Shown piece by piece: positions 33,801 to 41,907 of a DNA stretch of 64,000 bases; position 1 is the stretch's first letter, and the number at the start of each line of letters is the position of its first letter. Made by a program: the position numbers and the translations under genes. The notes beneath the pieces were generated by a model. The model was not told where the DNA came from. It did not search any database and saw only the letters and a list, made by a program, of their open reading frames with translations. The DNA is taken from the NCBI RefSeq assembly GCF_000166135.1, contig NC_014666.1, positions 5,704,001-5,768,000 on the forward strand, given 5' to 3'. Source of the stretch: Pseudofrankia inefficax. GTDB taxonomy: Bacteria > Actinomycetota > Actinomycetes > Frankiales > Frankiaceae.

Positions 33801-33875
33801 CCGGCGCAGCGCGTCGTCGAGCCGGCCGAGCTCGGCGGCGCGGCCCACGAACACGGGGCTCGCCAGTGGGGTCAT
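30843..33875 (-). CDS. Large ATP-binding LuxR (LAL/MalT-type) transcriptional regulator
   Basis: A 1010-residue STAND-class regulator. The N-terminal AAA domain has Walker A GGEAGVGKT (37-45) and a Walker B-like PVLFVIEDLHWADQ. A long helical repeat region (TPR-like: AAEAAECSYAYAEALRHYER and others) follows. The C-terminal LuxR helix-turn-helix starts at residue 942 (LTARELEVLRLVAAGGSNPQ, then IASALFISRKTASTHVSNIL). LAL regulators activate nearby or distant pathway genes after binding a ligand and ATP; the target here is not evident. ATG 33875 is chosen for its GGAGG; GTG 33911 is an alternative. Confidence 0.93.
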   Translation of the reverse strand: MTPLASPVFVGRAAELGRLDDALRRAEAGEGAAVIVGGEAGVGKTRLVEELIARADGAGHTVLTGGCVELEGDGLPLAPVVEALRGLARQLGPDGLVGLVGDRRGELARLLPELGRGAPPAAGEDAHSSGRLFDLVLGLLEALAATRPVLFVIEDLHWADQSTRALAAFLLRNVRGSRVTLVLTYRADGVGPGHPLRNFLAEAERLRWAAPSGRERTRWVERVELHRFGRGEVAELVGAILGATVPDGLVDEVLACSDGNAFFVEEVVAASQDGSLGVVITPTLREALLARVDALPAATRDLLRVAAAGGQRVAHRLLAAVAGLSDEQVWEALRAAVAAGVLLVDQDAGGYAFRHALTRDALHDDGLPGEGKHLHRRYAQAVEADPCLVGGPAQAAATVAFHWYSAHDHVRALPALLHAAEAAECSYAYAEALRHYERALASWDEVADPGALTGKDRLAILEAAILAARTAGELRREDELLARARVEASRLGDPVRLALVLTEQSRLQRKLGRSDGVSEAQEAVRLVPADPPTPARAAVLVALGKAFSSVPRRAAGQAAMDEALAVARATGARRAEASALLSSDCLAPVWGEPIDVRRGREIAVELGADDLILASYTHESDTWLGAWRFDEAILVGQEGLRLARRLGQERASMIIAGNVVEAMIGSGRWTEAERMLAQLAELVPVGINAMFLSELRGEVALVRDRLDEAATALAAADSLRAKRFVDSQYVLPSARLWAELELRRGDPGAVADRVLETLAHFDLPDVVRYVAPLLAAGMAAAAEAAVVARVRRDTEGLRRALDGAGRLAAVAAELPFERYPSGEAFRAMVAGELARAQGGADPGAWASAAKAWGALGVTYQRACALRGLAESLLAVGDRAAAAAELRGAAAIADELGAHLLRRELGELAVAARVVLSGPGEPVDGPAGGDAEPCAEDGPPLGLTARELEVLRLVAAGGSNPQIASALFISRKTASTHVSNILGKLGVATRGEAAAVAHRLHLFDRAASNAR

Positions 33876-33948
33876 GCCCTCCAGTCTGGCCGTCAGGTGT
33901 GACAACTCCACTCGTTTTTCCGATCGGCGAAGCCGCGGCAGGCGGAGC

Positions 33949-34164
33949 TCAGCCCCGGCGCCGGCTCGCCGACCGGCCCCGCCCGGCCCGGTCGGGCGCC
34001 GGTTCGTCGGGGTACACGTCGTCGGGATCGAGCGCGAGCGGCCGGCGGGGCGGCGCGTCGTCGGCCGCGCGAGCCTCCCGGGCGGCGCGGGCCGCGGTGG
34101 AGGCCCGCCGCAGGTCCTCGGTGTGCTCCCGCCCGGCCGCTTCCATGATCTGCCAGGACCACAT
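33949..34164 (-). CDS. Small conserved actinobacterial protein, unknown function
   Basis: A 71-residue basic protein that opens MWSWQIMEAAGREHTEDLRR. Short proteins starting MWSWQ with a helix of this kind recur in actinomycete genomes. The C-terminal half is Arg/Pro/Asp-rich and probably disordered. GAGAGG lies 11 bases ahead of ATG 34164; an in-frame upstream ATG at 34218 would add 18 residues. No function is proposed. Confidence 0.55.
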   Translation of the reverse strand: MWSWQIMEAAGREHTEDLRRASTAARAAREARAADDAPPRRPLALDPDDVYPDEPAPDRAGRGRSASRRRG

Positions 34165-34696
34165 GCTGGTCACGTCCTCTCGCGCCACCTGGCGCGTCTC
34201 TCGGTGCTGTCGTCGCATAACCCACGATCACCGTCGGATGGGGAGCCCGACATCGGGCAGCTGACCGATTCGCGCCGTCCCGCCTGTCCGATTGGCGACC
34301 GGTGCCATCCGAGCCGAAGGCTCGGACGGTCCGAGGTCGGCGGGCTGTCGAGTTCCCGACAGGGGGCGCCCGGCCGGTCCCGGGGCCGCGTGGCGGCCGT
34401 CACGGCCCGGCGCCACCCACCGGGGCGCTGACCTGTGGTGACGGCGCGATGACCCGGGCCGCACCGTGACCGGGGGCGCGGCCGGTCTGACCGGTGCCGA
34501 CGCGGCGTCATCGGATGGCCATGTCATCGTCGGCATGTCGCAACCCGGCGCCGCCGGGGCCGCGGCGATGTGGTCCTAAGGTGGACGGGACGGACAACCG
34601 TTCGAACCGCTGGGCCGCTCGAAGTACTGGGCCGTTCGAAGTACTGGGCCGTTCGAACCATGATGCGTTGAGGGGACGGAAGACCGAGGTGGCCGG
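34165..34696. other. 532-bp intergenic region upstream of ABC exporter
   Basis: No gene with coding character and a ribosome site is visible. The last 100 bases hold the 17-bp TTCGAA tandem repeat listed separately; the promoter of the exporter genes should lie here. Confidence 0.6.
34601..34657. repeat. 17-bp tandem repeat with TTCGAA cores upstream of ABC exporter
   Basis: Units at 34601, 34618, 34635 and a partial unit at 34652 share (T/C)TCGAA, then GTACTGGGCCG or a variant. TTCGAA is self-complementary, so the array offers four palindromic cores at exact 17-base steps, about 40 bases before the ABC ATPase start. A regulator-binding array is plausible. Confidence 0.85.
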
Positions 34697-35650
34697 ATGA
34701 TCGAGGCGCGTGGCCTGACCAAGCGGTACGGCAGCAAGACGGCGGTGGACGACCTCACGATCACCGTCCAGCCCGGCGTCGTCACCGGATTCCTCGGCCC
34801 GAACGGTGCGGGCAAGTCCACGACGATGCGGATGGCGATCGGCCTCGACCGGCCGACGAAGGGCACGATCACCGTCAACGGCAAGGCCTACCGCGACTTC
34901 GCCGCGCCGCTGTGCGAGGTCGGCGTGCTGCTGGAGGCCAAGGCGGTGCACACCGGCCGGTCGGCCTACAAGCACCTGCTCGCGGTCGCGCAGACGCACG
35001 GCATCCCGCGCCGGCGCGTCGACGAGGTGCTCGGCCTCGTCGGGCTCACCGAGGTCGCCGGCAAGCGGGTCGGCGGCTTCTCGCTCGGCATGGGGCAGCG
35101 CCTGGGCATCGCGTCGGCGATGCTCGGCGACCCGGGCGTGCTGATCCTCGACGAGCCGGTCAACGGCCTGGACCCCGAGGGCATCCGCTGGATCCGCACC
35201 CTGCTGCAGACGCTCGCCGCCGAGGGACGGACGATCTTCGTCTCGTCCCACCTGATGAGTGAGATGGCACTGACCGCCACCCACCTGATCGTTGTCGGGC
35301 GCGGCAAGCTGATCGCGAACACCACCGTCGAGGACTTCATCCGGCAGGCCTCCGGCGACCTGGTGCACGTCCGGTCGCCCGAGGCGGCGCGGCTCGGCGA
35401 GGTGCTCGCCCGTGACGGCGTCACCGTCACCAGCAGCGGCCTCGACACCCTGGACGTCAACGGCCTGACGGCCCAGCAGATCGGCGAGGCCGCGTTCGCC
35501 GCGAGCGTCCCGGTCTTCGAGCTCACCCCGCGTCAGGTCTCGCTCGAGGACGCGTTCATGGACATCACCAAGGACGCCGTCGAGTACACCCACGGCCAGC
35601 CGCCGGGGCAGCGCGTCTCGGCCGCCACTTCGACGGGAGCCCACGCGTGA
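34697..35650 (+). CDS. ABC transporter ATP-binding protein (exporter, ABC-2 type)
   Basis: A 317-residue ATPase. Walker A is GFLGPNGAGKSTTMRM, the signature FSLGMGQRLGIASAML (a variant of LSGGQ), Walker B GVLILDEPVNGLDPEG and the switch His in IFVSSHLMSEM. About 90 C-terminal residues after the core are typical of DrrA/BcrA-like export ATPases. It drives the two membrane proteins encoded immediately downstream; its stop overlaps the first permease GTG. The substrate (drug, lipid or peptide) is unknown. A 17-bp tandem repeat precedes it. Confidence 0.93.
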   Translation: MIEARGLTKRYGSKTAVDDLTITVQPGVVTGFLGPNGAGKSTTMRMAIGLDRPTKGTITVNGKAYRDFAAPLCEVGVLLEAKAVHTGRSAYKHLLAVAQTHGIPRRRVDEVLGLVGLTEVAGKRVGGFSLGMGQRLGIASAMLGDPGVLILDEPVNGLDPEGIRWIRTLLQTLAAEGRTIFVSSHLMSEMALTATHLIVVGRGKLIANTTVEDFIRQASGDLVHVRSPEAARLGEVLARDGVTVTSSGLDTLDVNGLTAQQIGEAAFAASVPVFELTPRQVSLEDAFMDITKDAVEYTHGQPPGQRVSAATSTGAHA

Positions 35651-36486
35651 CCGCCAGCACCGCCGACGCCGGCCCGGCCACCGCCCGGGGCGCCGGTTTC
35701 CACGGGACGGCCAAGGTCACCCTCCCCCGGATCCTGCGGTCCGAGTGGACGAAGCTGACCTCGCTGCGCTCGACCGTGTGGACGCTGCTGGCCGCCATCG
35801 TGGTCACGATCGGGTTCGGCCTGCTCATCAGCGCGATCACCGTCGCGGACTTCCACCACTCCGCGAACCCCGACGACCTCAAAGACCCGGTGATGACCAG
35901 CCTGGTCGGCGGGTACTTCTCGCAGATCGCCGTCGGCGTGCTGGGCGTGCTGCTGATCACCGGCGAGTACTCGACCGGGATGATCCGCACCTCGCTGGGC
36001 GCCATCCCGCACCGGGCGCCGATGCTGGCGGCCAAGGCGATCGTGTTCGGGGTGACGACCTTCGTCGTCTCGCTGGCCGCGATCCTCGTCGCGTTCTTCG
36101 GTGGTCAGGCGATCCTGAACCAGATCCACGCCGGCGTCTCGATCGGGGACCCGAGCGTCGTGCGGGTGCTGCTCGGCGGGGCGTTCTTCGTCATGACGAT
36201 CGGCCTGCTCGGGATCGCGCTCGGCACGTTGATCCGCAGCACCGGCGGCTCGATCGCCGCCCTGCTCGGCCTGATCTTCGTGGTGCCGATCGTGACCAGC
36301 TTCCTGCCCGGCCGCTGGGGCGACATCCAGAAGTTCATCCCCAACAACGCGGGCGGCGCGCTCGTGACCATCGGCGATCGCGGCAGCGACCTGCTGTCCC
36401 CGCTGGGCGGCTTCATCGTCCTGCTGGTCTGGCTCGCCGTCGGCCTCGGCTCGGCCACCTTCGTGCTGCTGCGGCGCGACGCCTGA
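35647..36486 (+). CDS. ABC-2 type permease, copy 1
   Basis: A 279-residue membrane protein with six predicted membrane segments. It opens with the conserved cytoplasmic LPRILRSEWTKLTSLRSTVW before the first helix (LLAAIVVTIGFGLLISA) and contains GVLLITGEYSTGMIRTSLGA and IGLLGIALGTLIRSTGGSIA. It forms the membrane part of the exporter with the ATPase and the paralogous permease that follows. The GTG start overlaps the ATPase stop (GTGA), implying coupled translation. Confidence 0.9.
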   Translation: MTASTADAGPATARGAGFHGTAKVTLPRILRSEWTKLTSLRSTVWTLLAAIVVTIGFGLLISAITVADFHHSANPDDLKDPVMTSLVGGYFSQIAVGVLGVLLITGEYSTGMIRTSLGAIPHRAPMLAAKAIVFGVTTFVVSLAAILVAFFGGQAILNQIHAGVSIGDPSVVRVLLGGAFFVMTIGLLGIALGTLIRSTGGSIAALLGLIFVVPIVTSFLPGRWGDIQKFIPNNAGGALVTIGDRGSDLLSPLGGFIVLLVWLAVGLGSATFVLLRRDA

Positions 36487-36540
36487 CGGCTGGCCCGGCC
36501 CGCATCCGCACGCGTTCGTCATCCCGCTGGAAGGACAGGC

Positions 36541-37401
36541 ATGACCGCCACGCCTGAGGCGTCCCCCGTCGCGGCGCCGGTCGCGGCCGACCGCGCCCCG
36601 GTTGATTTCCACCAGACGGCGCGGGTGACCATCCCGCGGGTGCTGCGGTCCGAGTGGACCAAGCTGACGTCGCTGCGCTCGACGGTCTGGACGCTGCTCG
36701 CCGCGTTCGTCGTCACCGTGGGCCTCGGCGACCTGATCTGCTGGGCCGTCGTCGCGCACTGGGACAAGGCCAGCGTGCAGGACAAGCTCACGTTCCAGCC
36801 GGTGCTGCAGAGCCTGACCGGGGCCTACTTCTCGCAGATCGCGATCGGTGTGCTCGGCGTGCTGCTGATCACCGGCGAGTATTCGACCGGGATGATCCGC
36901 ACCTCGCTCGGCTCGGTCCCGCGCCGGCTGCGGGTGCTGTTCGCCAAGGCCGCGGTGTTCGCGGTGACGAGCTTCGTGGTCGCGTTCATCGCCGTGCTCG
37001 TCGCGTTCTTCACCGGGCAGGCGATCTTCGCCCACAAGCACATCGGCGTCGGCCTCGACTACCCGGGCGCGGTGCGGGTGCTGTTCGGCGCCGCGTTCTT
37101 CGTGACGGCGATCGGCCTGCTCGGCCTCGCGCTGGGGACGCTGCTACGCAGCACCGGCGGCTCGATCGCGAGCCTGCTCGGCCTGATCTTCGTGGTGCCG
37201 ATCATCACGAACTTCCTGCCTGGCCACTGGTCCCGCATCCACGAGTACATCCCCGACGGCGCCGGCCAGGCCCTGGTGACCATCACCAGGGCGCCCGGCG
37301 ACGACGTGCTCCCGCCGCTCGCCGGCCTGATCGTGCTGCTGATCTGGCTCGCCGTCGGCCTCGGCGCCGCGGCCTACACGCTGGTCCGCCGCGACGCCTG
37401 A
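36541..37401 (+). CDS. ABC-2 type permease, copy 2
   Basis: A 286-residue paralogue of the preceding permease: IPRVLRSEWTKLTSLRSTVW, VLGVLLITGEYSTGMIRTSL and GLALGTLLRSTGGSIASLLG are nearly identical between the two, with divergence in the loops. This is a tandem gene duplication that could give a heterodimeric channel. GGAAGGA six bases ahead supports the ATG. Its 3' end is overlapped on the other strand by the tail of the DMT-type gene. Confidence 0.9.
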   Translation: MTATPEASPVAAPVAADRAPVDFHQTARVTIPRVLRSEWTKLTSLRSTVWTLLAAFVVTVGLGDLICWAVVAHWDKASVQDKLTFQPVLQSLTGAYFSQIAIGVLGVLLITGEYSTGMIRTSLGSVPRRLRVLFAKAAVFAVTSFVVAFIAVLVAFFTGQAIFAHKHIGVGLDYPGAVRVLFGAAFFVTAIGLLGLALGTLLRSTGGSIASLLGLIFVVPIITNFLPGHWSRIHEYIPDGAGQALVTITRAPGDDVLPPLAGLIVLLIWLAVGLGAAAYTLVRRDA

Positions 37402-38301
37402 CCCGGCGAACAGCTCCTCCCCCAGGTGGTGGCTCGGGGGGATGCCGCGGGCGAGGCCCGCGACGCCGAGGGCCACCAGCGTGCCGGCGAGCGCCACGCC
37501 GGCCAGCCGGGGAACGCCCGTCGGCGCGGGCACGCCGTAGACGAGGACGGCCAGCACGTAGGACACCACCGGGTTGGTGATGTTCATGCCCGTGATCGCG
37601 GCGGCGAACGGCCCGGTCGCGAACGCCGTCTGGCCGGTGACCATGCCGCACAGCATCGAGGTGATCAGCGCGTAGAGGTACCAGCCGCGCAGCAGCGCGG
37701 CCGGGCCCGCGTCGACGAGCAGGCCGGCCGAGCGCTTCAGCAGCACCGCGGTCAGGGCGAAGAAGAACCCGGAGGCGACCCCGAGCAGCCCGGCCCGCGC
37801 GGCCAGCCGTCGGCCCAGTGAGGCCGAGGTGGCGACGAGCGTGGCCGCCGCCGCGACGAGCACCACGATCATGGCGAGCAGCCGCCGGTCGTCGAGCCGC
37901 TCGTCCACCGGCGGCCGGCCGTGCACGACCAGCAGGACGGCGAGCCCCGCGCACACCGCGCCCGCCGCGCACCAGGCGCCGGCCGGCATCGCCCGGCCCG
38001 ACCGGCGGGTGCCGAGGGACAGGGCGAACAGCAGCTGGGTGACGACCAGCGGCTGCACGATCGACACCGAGCCCAGGTACAGCGCCGAGGCCTCGACGAC
38101 GAACCCGCAGACGTTGGTTCCCCAGCCGGCCAGCCACCAGGGGTCCCGCACCAGGGCGAGCAGCAGGCCGACGCCCGGGACCGCGCGGGCGAGCGCGGAC
38201 GAGCCTGGCCCGTCCTGCCGCGTCGCGGCGTGCTGCTGCAGGACGGCGGAGCAGGCGAACAGGAAGGCGGCGACGAGGCTGAGCGCGACGACGATCAACA
38301 C
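37144..38301 (-). CDS. DMT-superfamily-like integral membrane protein with a long antisense tail
   Basis: A 385-residue reading frame. The first about 295 residues have nine or ten membrane segments (LIVVALSLVAAFLFACSAVL, VSIVQPLVVTQLLFALSLG, LLAMIVVLVAAAATLVATSA, ITNPVVSYVLAVLVYGVPAP), in the manner of EamA/NIPA-like transporters. The substrate is unknown. From about residue 300 the sequence becomes Gln/Glu/Asp/Arg-rich and lies antisense to the last 258 bases of the permease gene ending at 37401, because no earlier in-frame stop exists. The tail is probably non-functional read-on. The start is GTG. Confidence 0.75.
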   Translation of the reverse strand: MLIVVALSLVAAFLFACSAVLQQHAATRQDGPGSSALARAVPGVGLLLALVRDPWWLAGWGTNVCGFVVEASALYLGSVSIVQPLVVTQLLFALSLGTRRSGRAMPAGAWCAAGAVCAGLAVLLVVHGRPPVDERLDDRRLLAMIVVLVAAAATLVATSASLGRRLAARAGLLGVASGFFFALTAVLLKRSAGLLVDAGPAALLRGWYLYALITSMLCGMVTGQTAFATGPFAAAITGMNITNPVVSYVLAVLVYGVPAPTGVPRLAGVALAGTLVALGVAGLARGIPPSHHLGEELFAGSGVAADQRVGRGAEADGEPDQQHDQAGERREHVVAGRPGDGHQGLAGAVGDVLVDAGPVARQEVRDDRHHEDQAEQARDRAAGAA

Positions 38302-38546
38302 AGCTGGGGACTCGCACCGGCGGCGGATGCCGCGCCGTCAGCGCCTCGCATGGCGGTCACGATAGGCGGGAAACGTCGCCCCCGGTCATCATTCGGGCGA
38401 CCCGGACGTGAAGGTCAGCGGGCAGGCTGCCGAACGCGGCCGGGCGCGAGGTTGCTCACCCTTGGCCTCTGGACGTGGACCGCGCCGCATGCTAGAGGCC
38501 ATGATCGAGGCCGGTGGCTGTCCCGGCCGCCCGATCGGAGCGTTCG

Positions 38547-39614
38547 ATGACCGTCCAGACGCGGCAGGAGGCCACCGCCGGGCCCGACCGTCCGCTGTGG
38601 CCGGGCACCGAGGGCCCGACGTCGCGCAGCCCCGCCCGGGTGCCGGGCTCGGTGCGCCGTACGACGAGCATCGACATGCTGCGCCCCGATGGCCCGGACG
38701 GCGCGCTGCACCTGGTCGGGCGAGGCCATGACCTGCTCACCGGCCCGGACGGCGGCGCGCGGGTCCTCGACGCCGCCGGCCTGTTCGTCGCCCTCGACTA
38801 CACGGGTGCCCGCCTGATCCACGAGCTGCGGACCGACCCGGCGCCGCCCGGGCTGGCGGATCTGGTCGGGCGCTCGGCCCTGTCGAAGTTCCGGCCGGCG
38901 GCCCGCGCCGCGCTCGGCGACGGGCACCTCGGCTCGGTCCTCGCCCAGCTGCTCGACGATGTTCCGGTGGCGACGATCGTGTCGGCCGCGGCGCTGGCCC
39001 GCCTCGGCGTCCACCGGGATGCCAGCTCCGGGGTCCAGCGGACCGCGCGCACCGACATCTGCGCCGGCTGGCAGGCCGACGGCGCGCTGGCCCGCCGCCG
39101 CGCGGCCGGCGCCGAGAAGGGCCCGATGCGCGACCGCGGCCCGCTCGCCGGCGACCTGGTCTCGGCCGACGGGCTGGGCTGGCACCCGATGCCGCCGCTG
39201 GAGCCGGCCGCGATGCGCCGGGTCCGCCGCCTGGACCTCGTCCCGGTCGCCGCGGCCAGCCCAGCCGCGCGGGCGGCGGTGCCCGCGGGTGCCGCGTTCC
39301 TGGCCGACGGGCTGGTCCGGGACAGCTTCCACGACCCGCGAGACGCCGAGGTGGTCGTGCACGAGTTCACGGTGCGCGCGGCCGTCGCCGCCGACGGCAC
39401 CGTGCTGGACGCGTCCGCCGGGATCGGCGTCGTGCCCGGCCCGCAGTGCCCGCAGGCCCGCCCGAGCGCGGCCCGGATCGTCGGCCGCCGGGCCGGCGAG
39501 CTACGCGACGGCGTCGCCCGCGAGTTCGTCGGCATCACCACCTGCACCCACCTCAACGACACGCTGCGCACCCTGGGAGACCTGCCCCGCCTCGTCGCCG
39601 CGCTGACCGCCTGA
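38547..39614 (+). CDS. DUF2889 family protein
   Basis: A 355-residue soluble protein. The N-terminal part has PARVPGSVRRTTSIDMLRP, typical of the family; the C-terminal part has VVVHEFTVRAAVAADGTVLD, GPQCPQARPSAARIVG and the diagnostic TTCTHLNDTLRTLGDLPRL. The conserved Cys and His in CTHLND suggest metal or substrate binding, but the function is unknown. GGAG six bases ahead of ATG 38547 fixes the start. It diverges from the DMT-type gene across 245 bases in which no further gene is seen. Confidence 0.83.
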   Translation: MTVQTRQEATAGPDRPLWPGTEGPTSRSPARVPGSVRRTTSIDMLRPDGPDGALHLVGRGHDLLTGPDGGARVLDAAGLFVALDYTGARLIHELRTDPAPPGLADLVGRSALSKFRPAARAALGDGHLGSVLAQLLDDVPVATIVSAAALARLGVHRDASSGVQRTARTDICAGWQADGALARRRAAGAEKGPMRDRGPLAGDLVSADGLGWHPMPPLEPAAMRRVRRLDLVPVAAASPAARAAVPAGAAFLADGLVRDSFHDPRDAEVVVHEFTVRAAVAADGTVLDASAGIGVVPGPQCPQARPSAARIVGRRAGELRDGVAREFVGITTCTHLNDTLRTLGDLPRLVAALTA

Positions 39615-39649
39615 CCCAGGGGGCCCGGACCGCCGCGTGCCGTCACCGC

Positions 39650-40621
39650 TCACCCCGCGGCGCGCCGTGAGGCCAACGCGGCCAGGTCACGGCAGACGAC
39701 CGCGAGGTCCAGGCCGGCGGCCTTCAGGGCCATCGGCCAGGTGCTGGTGGCGGTCAGGCCCGGGGCGACGTTGACCTCCAGGAACTGGGCGACGCCATCC
39801 GCGTCGATGATCAGATCGGTGCGGGACAGATCACGCAGGTCCAGGACACGGTGGGCCGCGACGGCGGCCGCCGCGGCCGCGCGCAGCACGTCCTCGTCCA
39901 GACGTGCCGGGATGTGGAAGGTGGTCGCGCCCGGGGTGTAGCGGGCCGCGTAGTCATAGACACCGGTGACCGGCTGGATCTCGACGGCCGGCAGGGTCAC
40001 CGGTCCGTCGCCGGTGTCGACAACGCCGACGGCGATCTCGACACCGGCGACAGCACGTTCGATCAGCGCGCAGTCGTGGTAGCCGAAACAGGCCATCAGC
40101 GCCTCGGCGAGCTGGCCCGCGTCCTCGACGCGGCCGACACCGAACGCCGATCCGCCCGCGCGGGGCTTCACCACCAGCGGCAGGCCGAGCCGGGTCACGA
40201 CCCGGTCGATCAGGGCCGCGGCGCCGAGGTCGTGAAAGGCCTCCCGAGGCAGGGTCACGGCCGGCGGCGTCGCGATGCCGGCCGCGCTGAGGGCCGCCTT
40301 CGCGGTCGCCTTGTCGAACGCGCCTCGGCAGGCGGCCGGCGTAGCGCCCACGTACGGCAGTCCGTACAGGTCGAGCACCTCGCGGATCGTGCCGTCCTCA
40401 CCCGAGGTGCCGTGCAGGACGGGGATCACGACAGCGGGCGGGTCCGCGTCGAGCGCGGGCAGCGTCGAGCCGTCGACGTCACGCAGCTCGACGTCGACGC
40501 CGATGCGGTCCAGCTCGTCACACAGCCTGCGCCCGGAGCGCAAGGAGACCTCCCGCTCGGGCGAGAGGCCCCCGGCGAGGACAAGCACACGGCCCAGGTC
40601 GGTCACGATCACGTCCTTCAC
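39650..40621 (-). CDS. D-alanine--D-alanine ligase-like ATP-grasp enzyme
   Basis: A 323-residue ATP-grasp ligase. The Ddl blocks are present: RVLVLAGGLSPEREVSLRSG, VLHGTSGEDGTIREVLDLYG with LPYVG, LPLVVKPRAGGSAFGVGRVE, EIQPVTGVYDYAARYTPGAT and EVNVAPGLTATSTWP. The usual EVNTxPGMT reads EVNVAPGLT. It joins two amino acids, normally two D-Ala for peptidoglycan. Its GTG overlaps the aminotransferase stop (GTGA), so the two are coupled. That context, away from cell-wall genes, could mean a dedicated dipeptide or antibiotic-like product; this is inference. GTG 40606 is an alternative start. Confidence 0.87.
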   Translation of the reverse strand: MKDVIVTDLGRVLVLAGGLSPEREVSLRSGRRLCDELDRIGVDVELRDVDGSTLPALDADPPAVVIPVLHGTSGEDGTIREVLDLYGLPYVGATPAACRGAFDKATAKAALSAAGIATPPAVTLPREAFHDLGAAALIDRVVTRLGLPLVVKPRAGGSAFGVGRVEDAGQLAEALMACFGYHDCALIERAVAGVEIAVGVVDTGDGPVTLPAVEIQPVTGVYDYAARYTPGATTFHIPARLDEDVLRAAAAAAVAAHRVLDLRDLSRTDLIIDADGVAQFLEVNVAPGLTATSTWPMALKAAGLDLAVVCRDLAALASRRAAG

Positions 40622-41907
40622 TGGCTGGAAGGGTCGGTGGCGGGATCGCCGGCGAACGCGCGCCGCAGGCCGATCTCGGCCCGGAGCACCTCGGCGAGCC
40701 GCTTCACGCCGTCCTGGATGCGTTCGGGGGGCGGGTAGCAGTAGGAAAGCCGCATCGCGTCGCGGCCCGACCCGTCGGCGTAGAAGCCGGTGCCGGGCAC
40801 ATAGGCGACCCTGGCCGCGATCGCCCTCGGGAGCATCGCCTTCGCGTCCACGCCGTCCGGTAGCGTCAGCCAGACGAAGAACCCGCCCTCGGGCCTGGTC
40901 CAGGTCGTGCCAGCCGGCATCGTGTCGGCCAGGGTCTCGAGCATCGCGTCGCGGCGGTCCCGGTACATCTCCCGGAACGTCTTGATCTGCTCCGGCCACG
41001 GCTGAGTCGCCAGGTACCGCTCGACCGCGAGCTGGGTGAACATCGAATGCGAGAGGATCGCCGACTCCGCCGCGAGCACAAGCCTCGCGGCCACCGGCTG
41101 GGGCGCGAGGGCCCAGCCGACCCGCAGGCCCGGCGCCAGCGTCTTGGAGAACGAACCCAGATAGACGACGTCATCCGGAGCATCCGCCCGCATCGCCCGG
41201 ACCGGCGCACCCGTGAACGACAGCAGGCCGTATGGGTTGTCCTCCACCACCAGCACCCCGGCGCGCCGGCAGGTCTCCAGGACCTCGGCACGCCGCGGCG
41301 CCGTAAGGGTGATTCCCGCCGGGTTCTGGAAGGTGGGAACGGTGTACAGCATCTTCACCCGCGCGCCAGCGGACGCCAGCCTGGTCAGCGTCTCACGCAG
41401 CGCGTCAGGCACCAACCCGTCACCATCCATCGGGACGTGCACGACCCGGGCCTGGTAGGCGGCGAACGTGTTGATCGCCGTGACATAGGTCGGCCCCTCG
41501 GTCAACACCACGTCGCCTGGATCGATGAACACCCTGGTCAGCAGATCGAGTGCCTGCTGCGAACCAACGGTCACCACCACGTCGTCTGGACGCGCGTCGG
41601 TGATGCCCTCCATCCCCATCACGTCACAGATCCGGGCCCGCAGCTCCGGATCACCCTGTGCCGAGCCGTACTGCAACGCGACCGGACCCCGGCTGCGGAC
41701 CAGATCGGCCACCGTCGACGCGACCGCCTCCAACGGCAGCGCGTCCACCGCGGGCATCCCGCCCGCCAACGACACGATCTCCGGACGGCTCGCGACCGCG
41801 AACAACGCGCGTACCTCGGAGGCGACCATCCCGGACGCGCGGGCCGCGTACGAGTCCCACCAGCGGTCCGTCGACCCCGGACCTCCCGCCCGCTGATCCC
41901 GGTCCAC
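40618..41907 (-). CDS. PLP-dependent class I/II aminotransferase (2-aminoadipate/MocR-type catalytic fold)
   Basis: A 429-residue fold-type I aminotransferase. Blocks include VSLAGGMPAVDALPLEAVAS, LQYGSAQGDPELRARICDVM, TVGSQQALDLLTRVFIDPGD, YTVPTFQNPAGITLTAPRRA, VVEDNPYGLLSF and the PLP Lys in YLGSFSKTLAPGLRVGW, then RPEGGFFVWLTLPDGVDAKA. It resembles 2-aminoadipate and aromatic or branched-chain transaminases. Its operon partner is the Ddl-like ligase gene, so it may supply or remove an unusual amino acid for that enzyme. A GTG start is used. Confidence 0.92.
   Translation of the reverse strand: MDRDQRAGGPGSTDRWWDSYAARASGMVASEVRALFAVASRPEIVSLAGGMPAVDALPLEAVASTVADLVRSRGPVALQYGSAQGDPELRARICDVMGMEGITDARPDDVVVTVGSQQALDLLTRVFIDPGDVVLTEGPTYVTAINTFAAYQARVVHVPMDGDGLVPDALRETLTRLASAGARVKMLYTVPTFQNPAGITLTAPRRAEVLETCRRAGVLVVEDNPYGLLSFTGAPVRAMRADAPDDVVYLGSFSKTLAPGLRVGWALAPQPVAARLVLAAESAILSHSMFTQLAVERYLATQPWPEQIKTFREMYRDRRDAMLETLADTMPAGTTWTRPEGGFFVWLTLPDGVDAKAMLPRAIAARVAYVPGTGFYADGSGRDAMRLSYCYPPPERIQDGVKRLAEVLRAEIGLRRAFAGDPATDPSSQ

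Noticed and set aside
34600-34660. TTCGAAcc strings that look like a tRNA T-loop
   Set aside because: They belong to a 17-bp tandem repeat; no acceptor, D or anticodon stems can be built around them.
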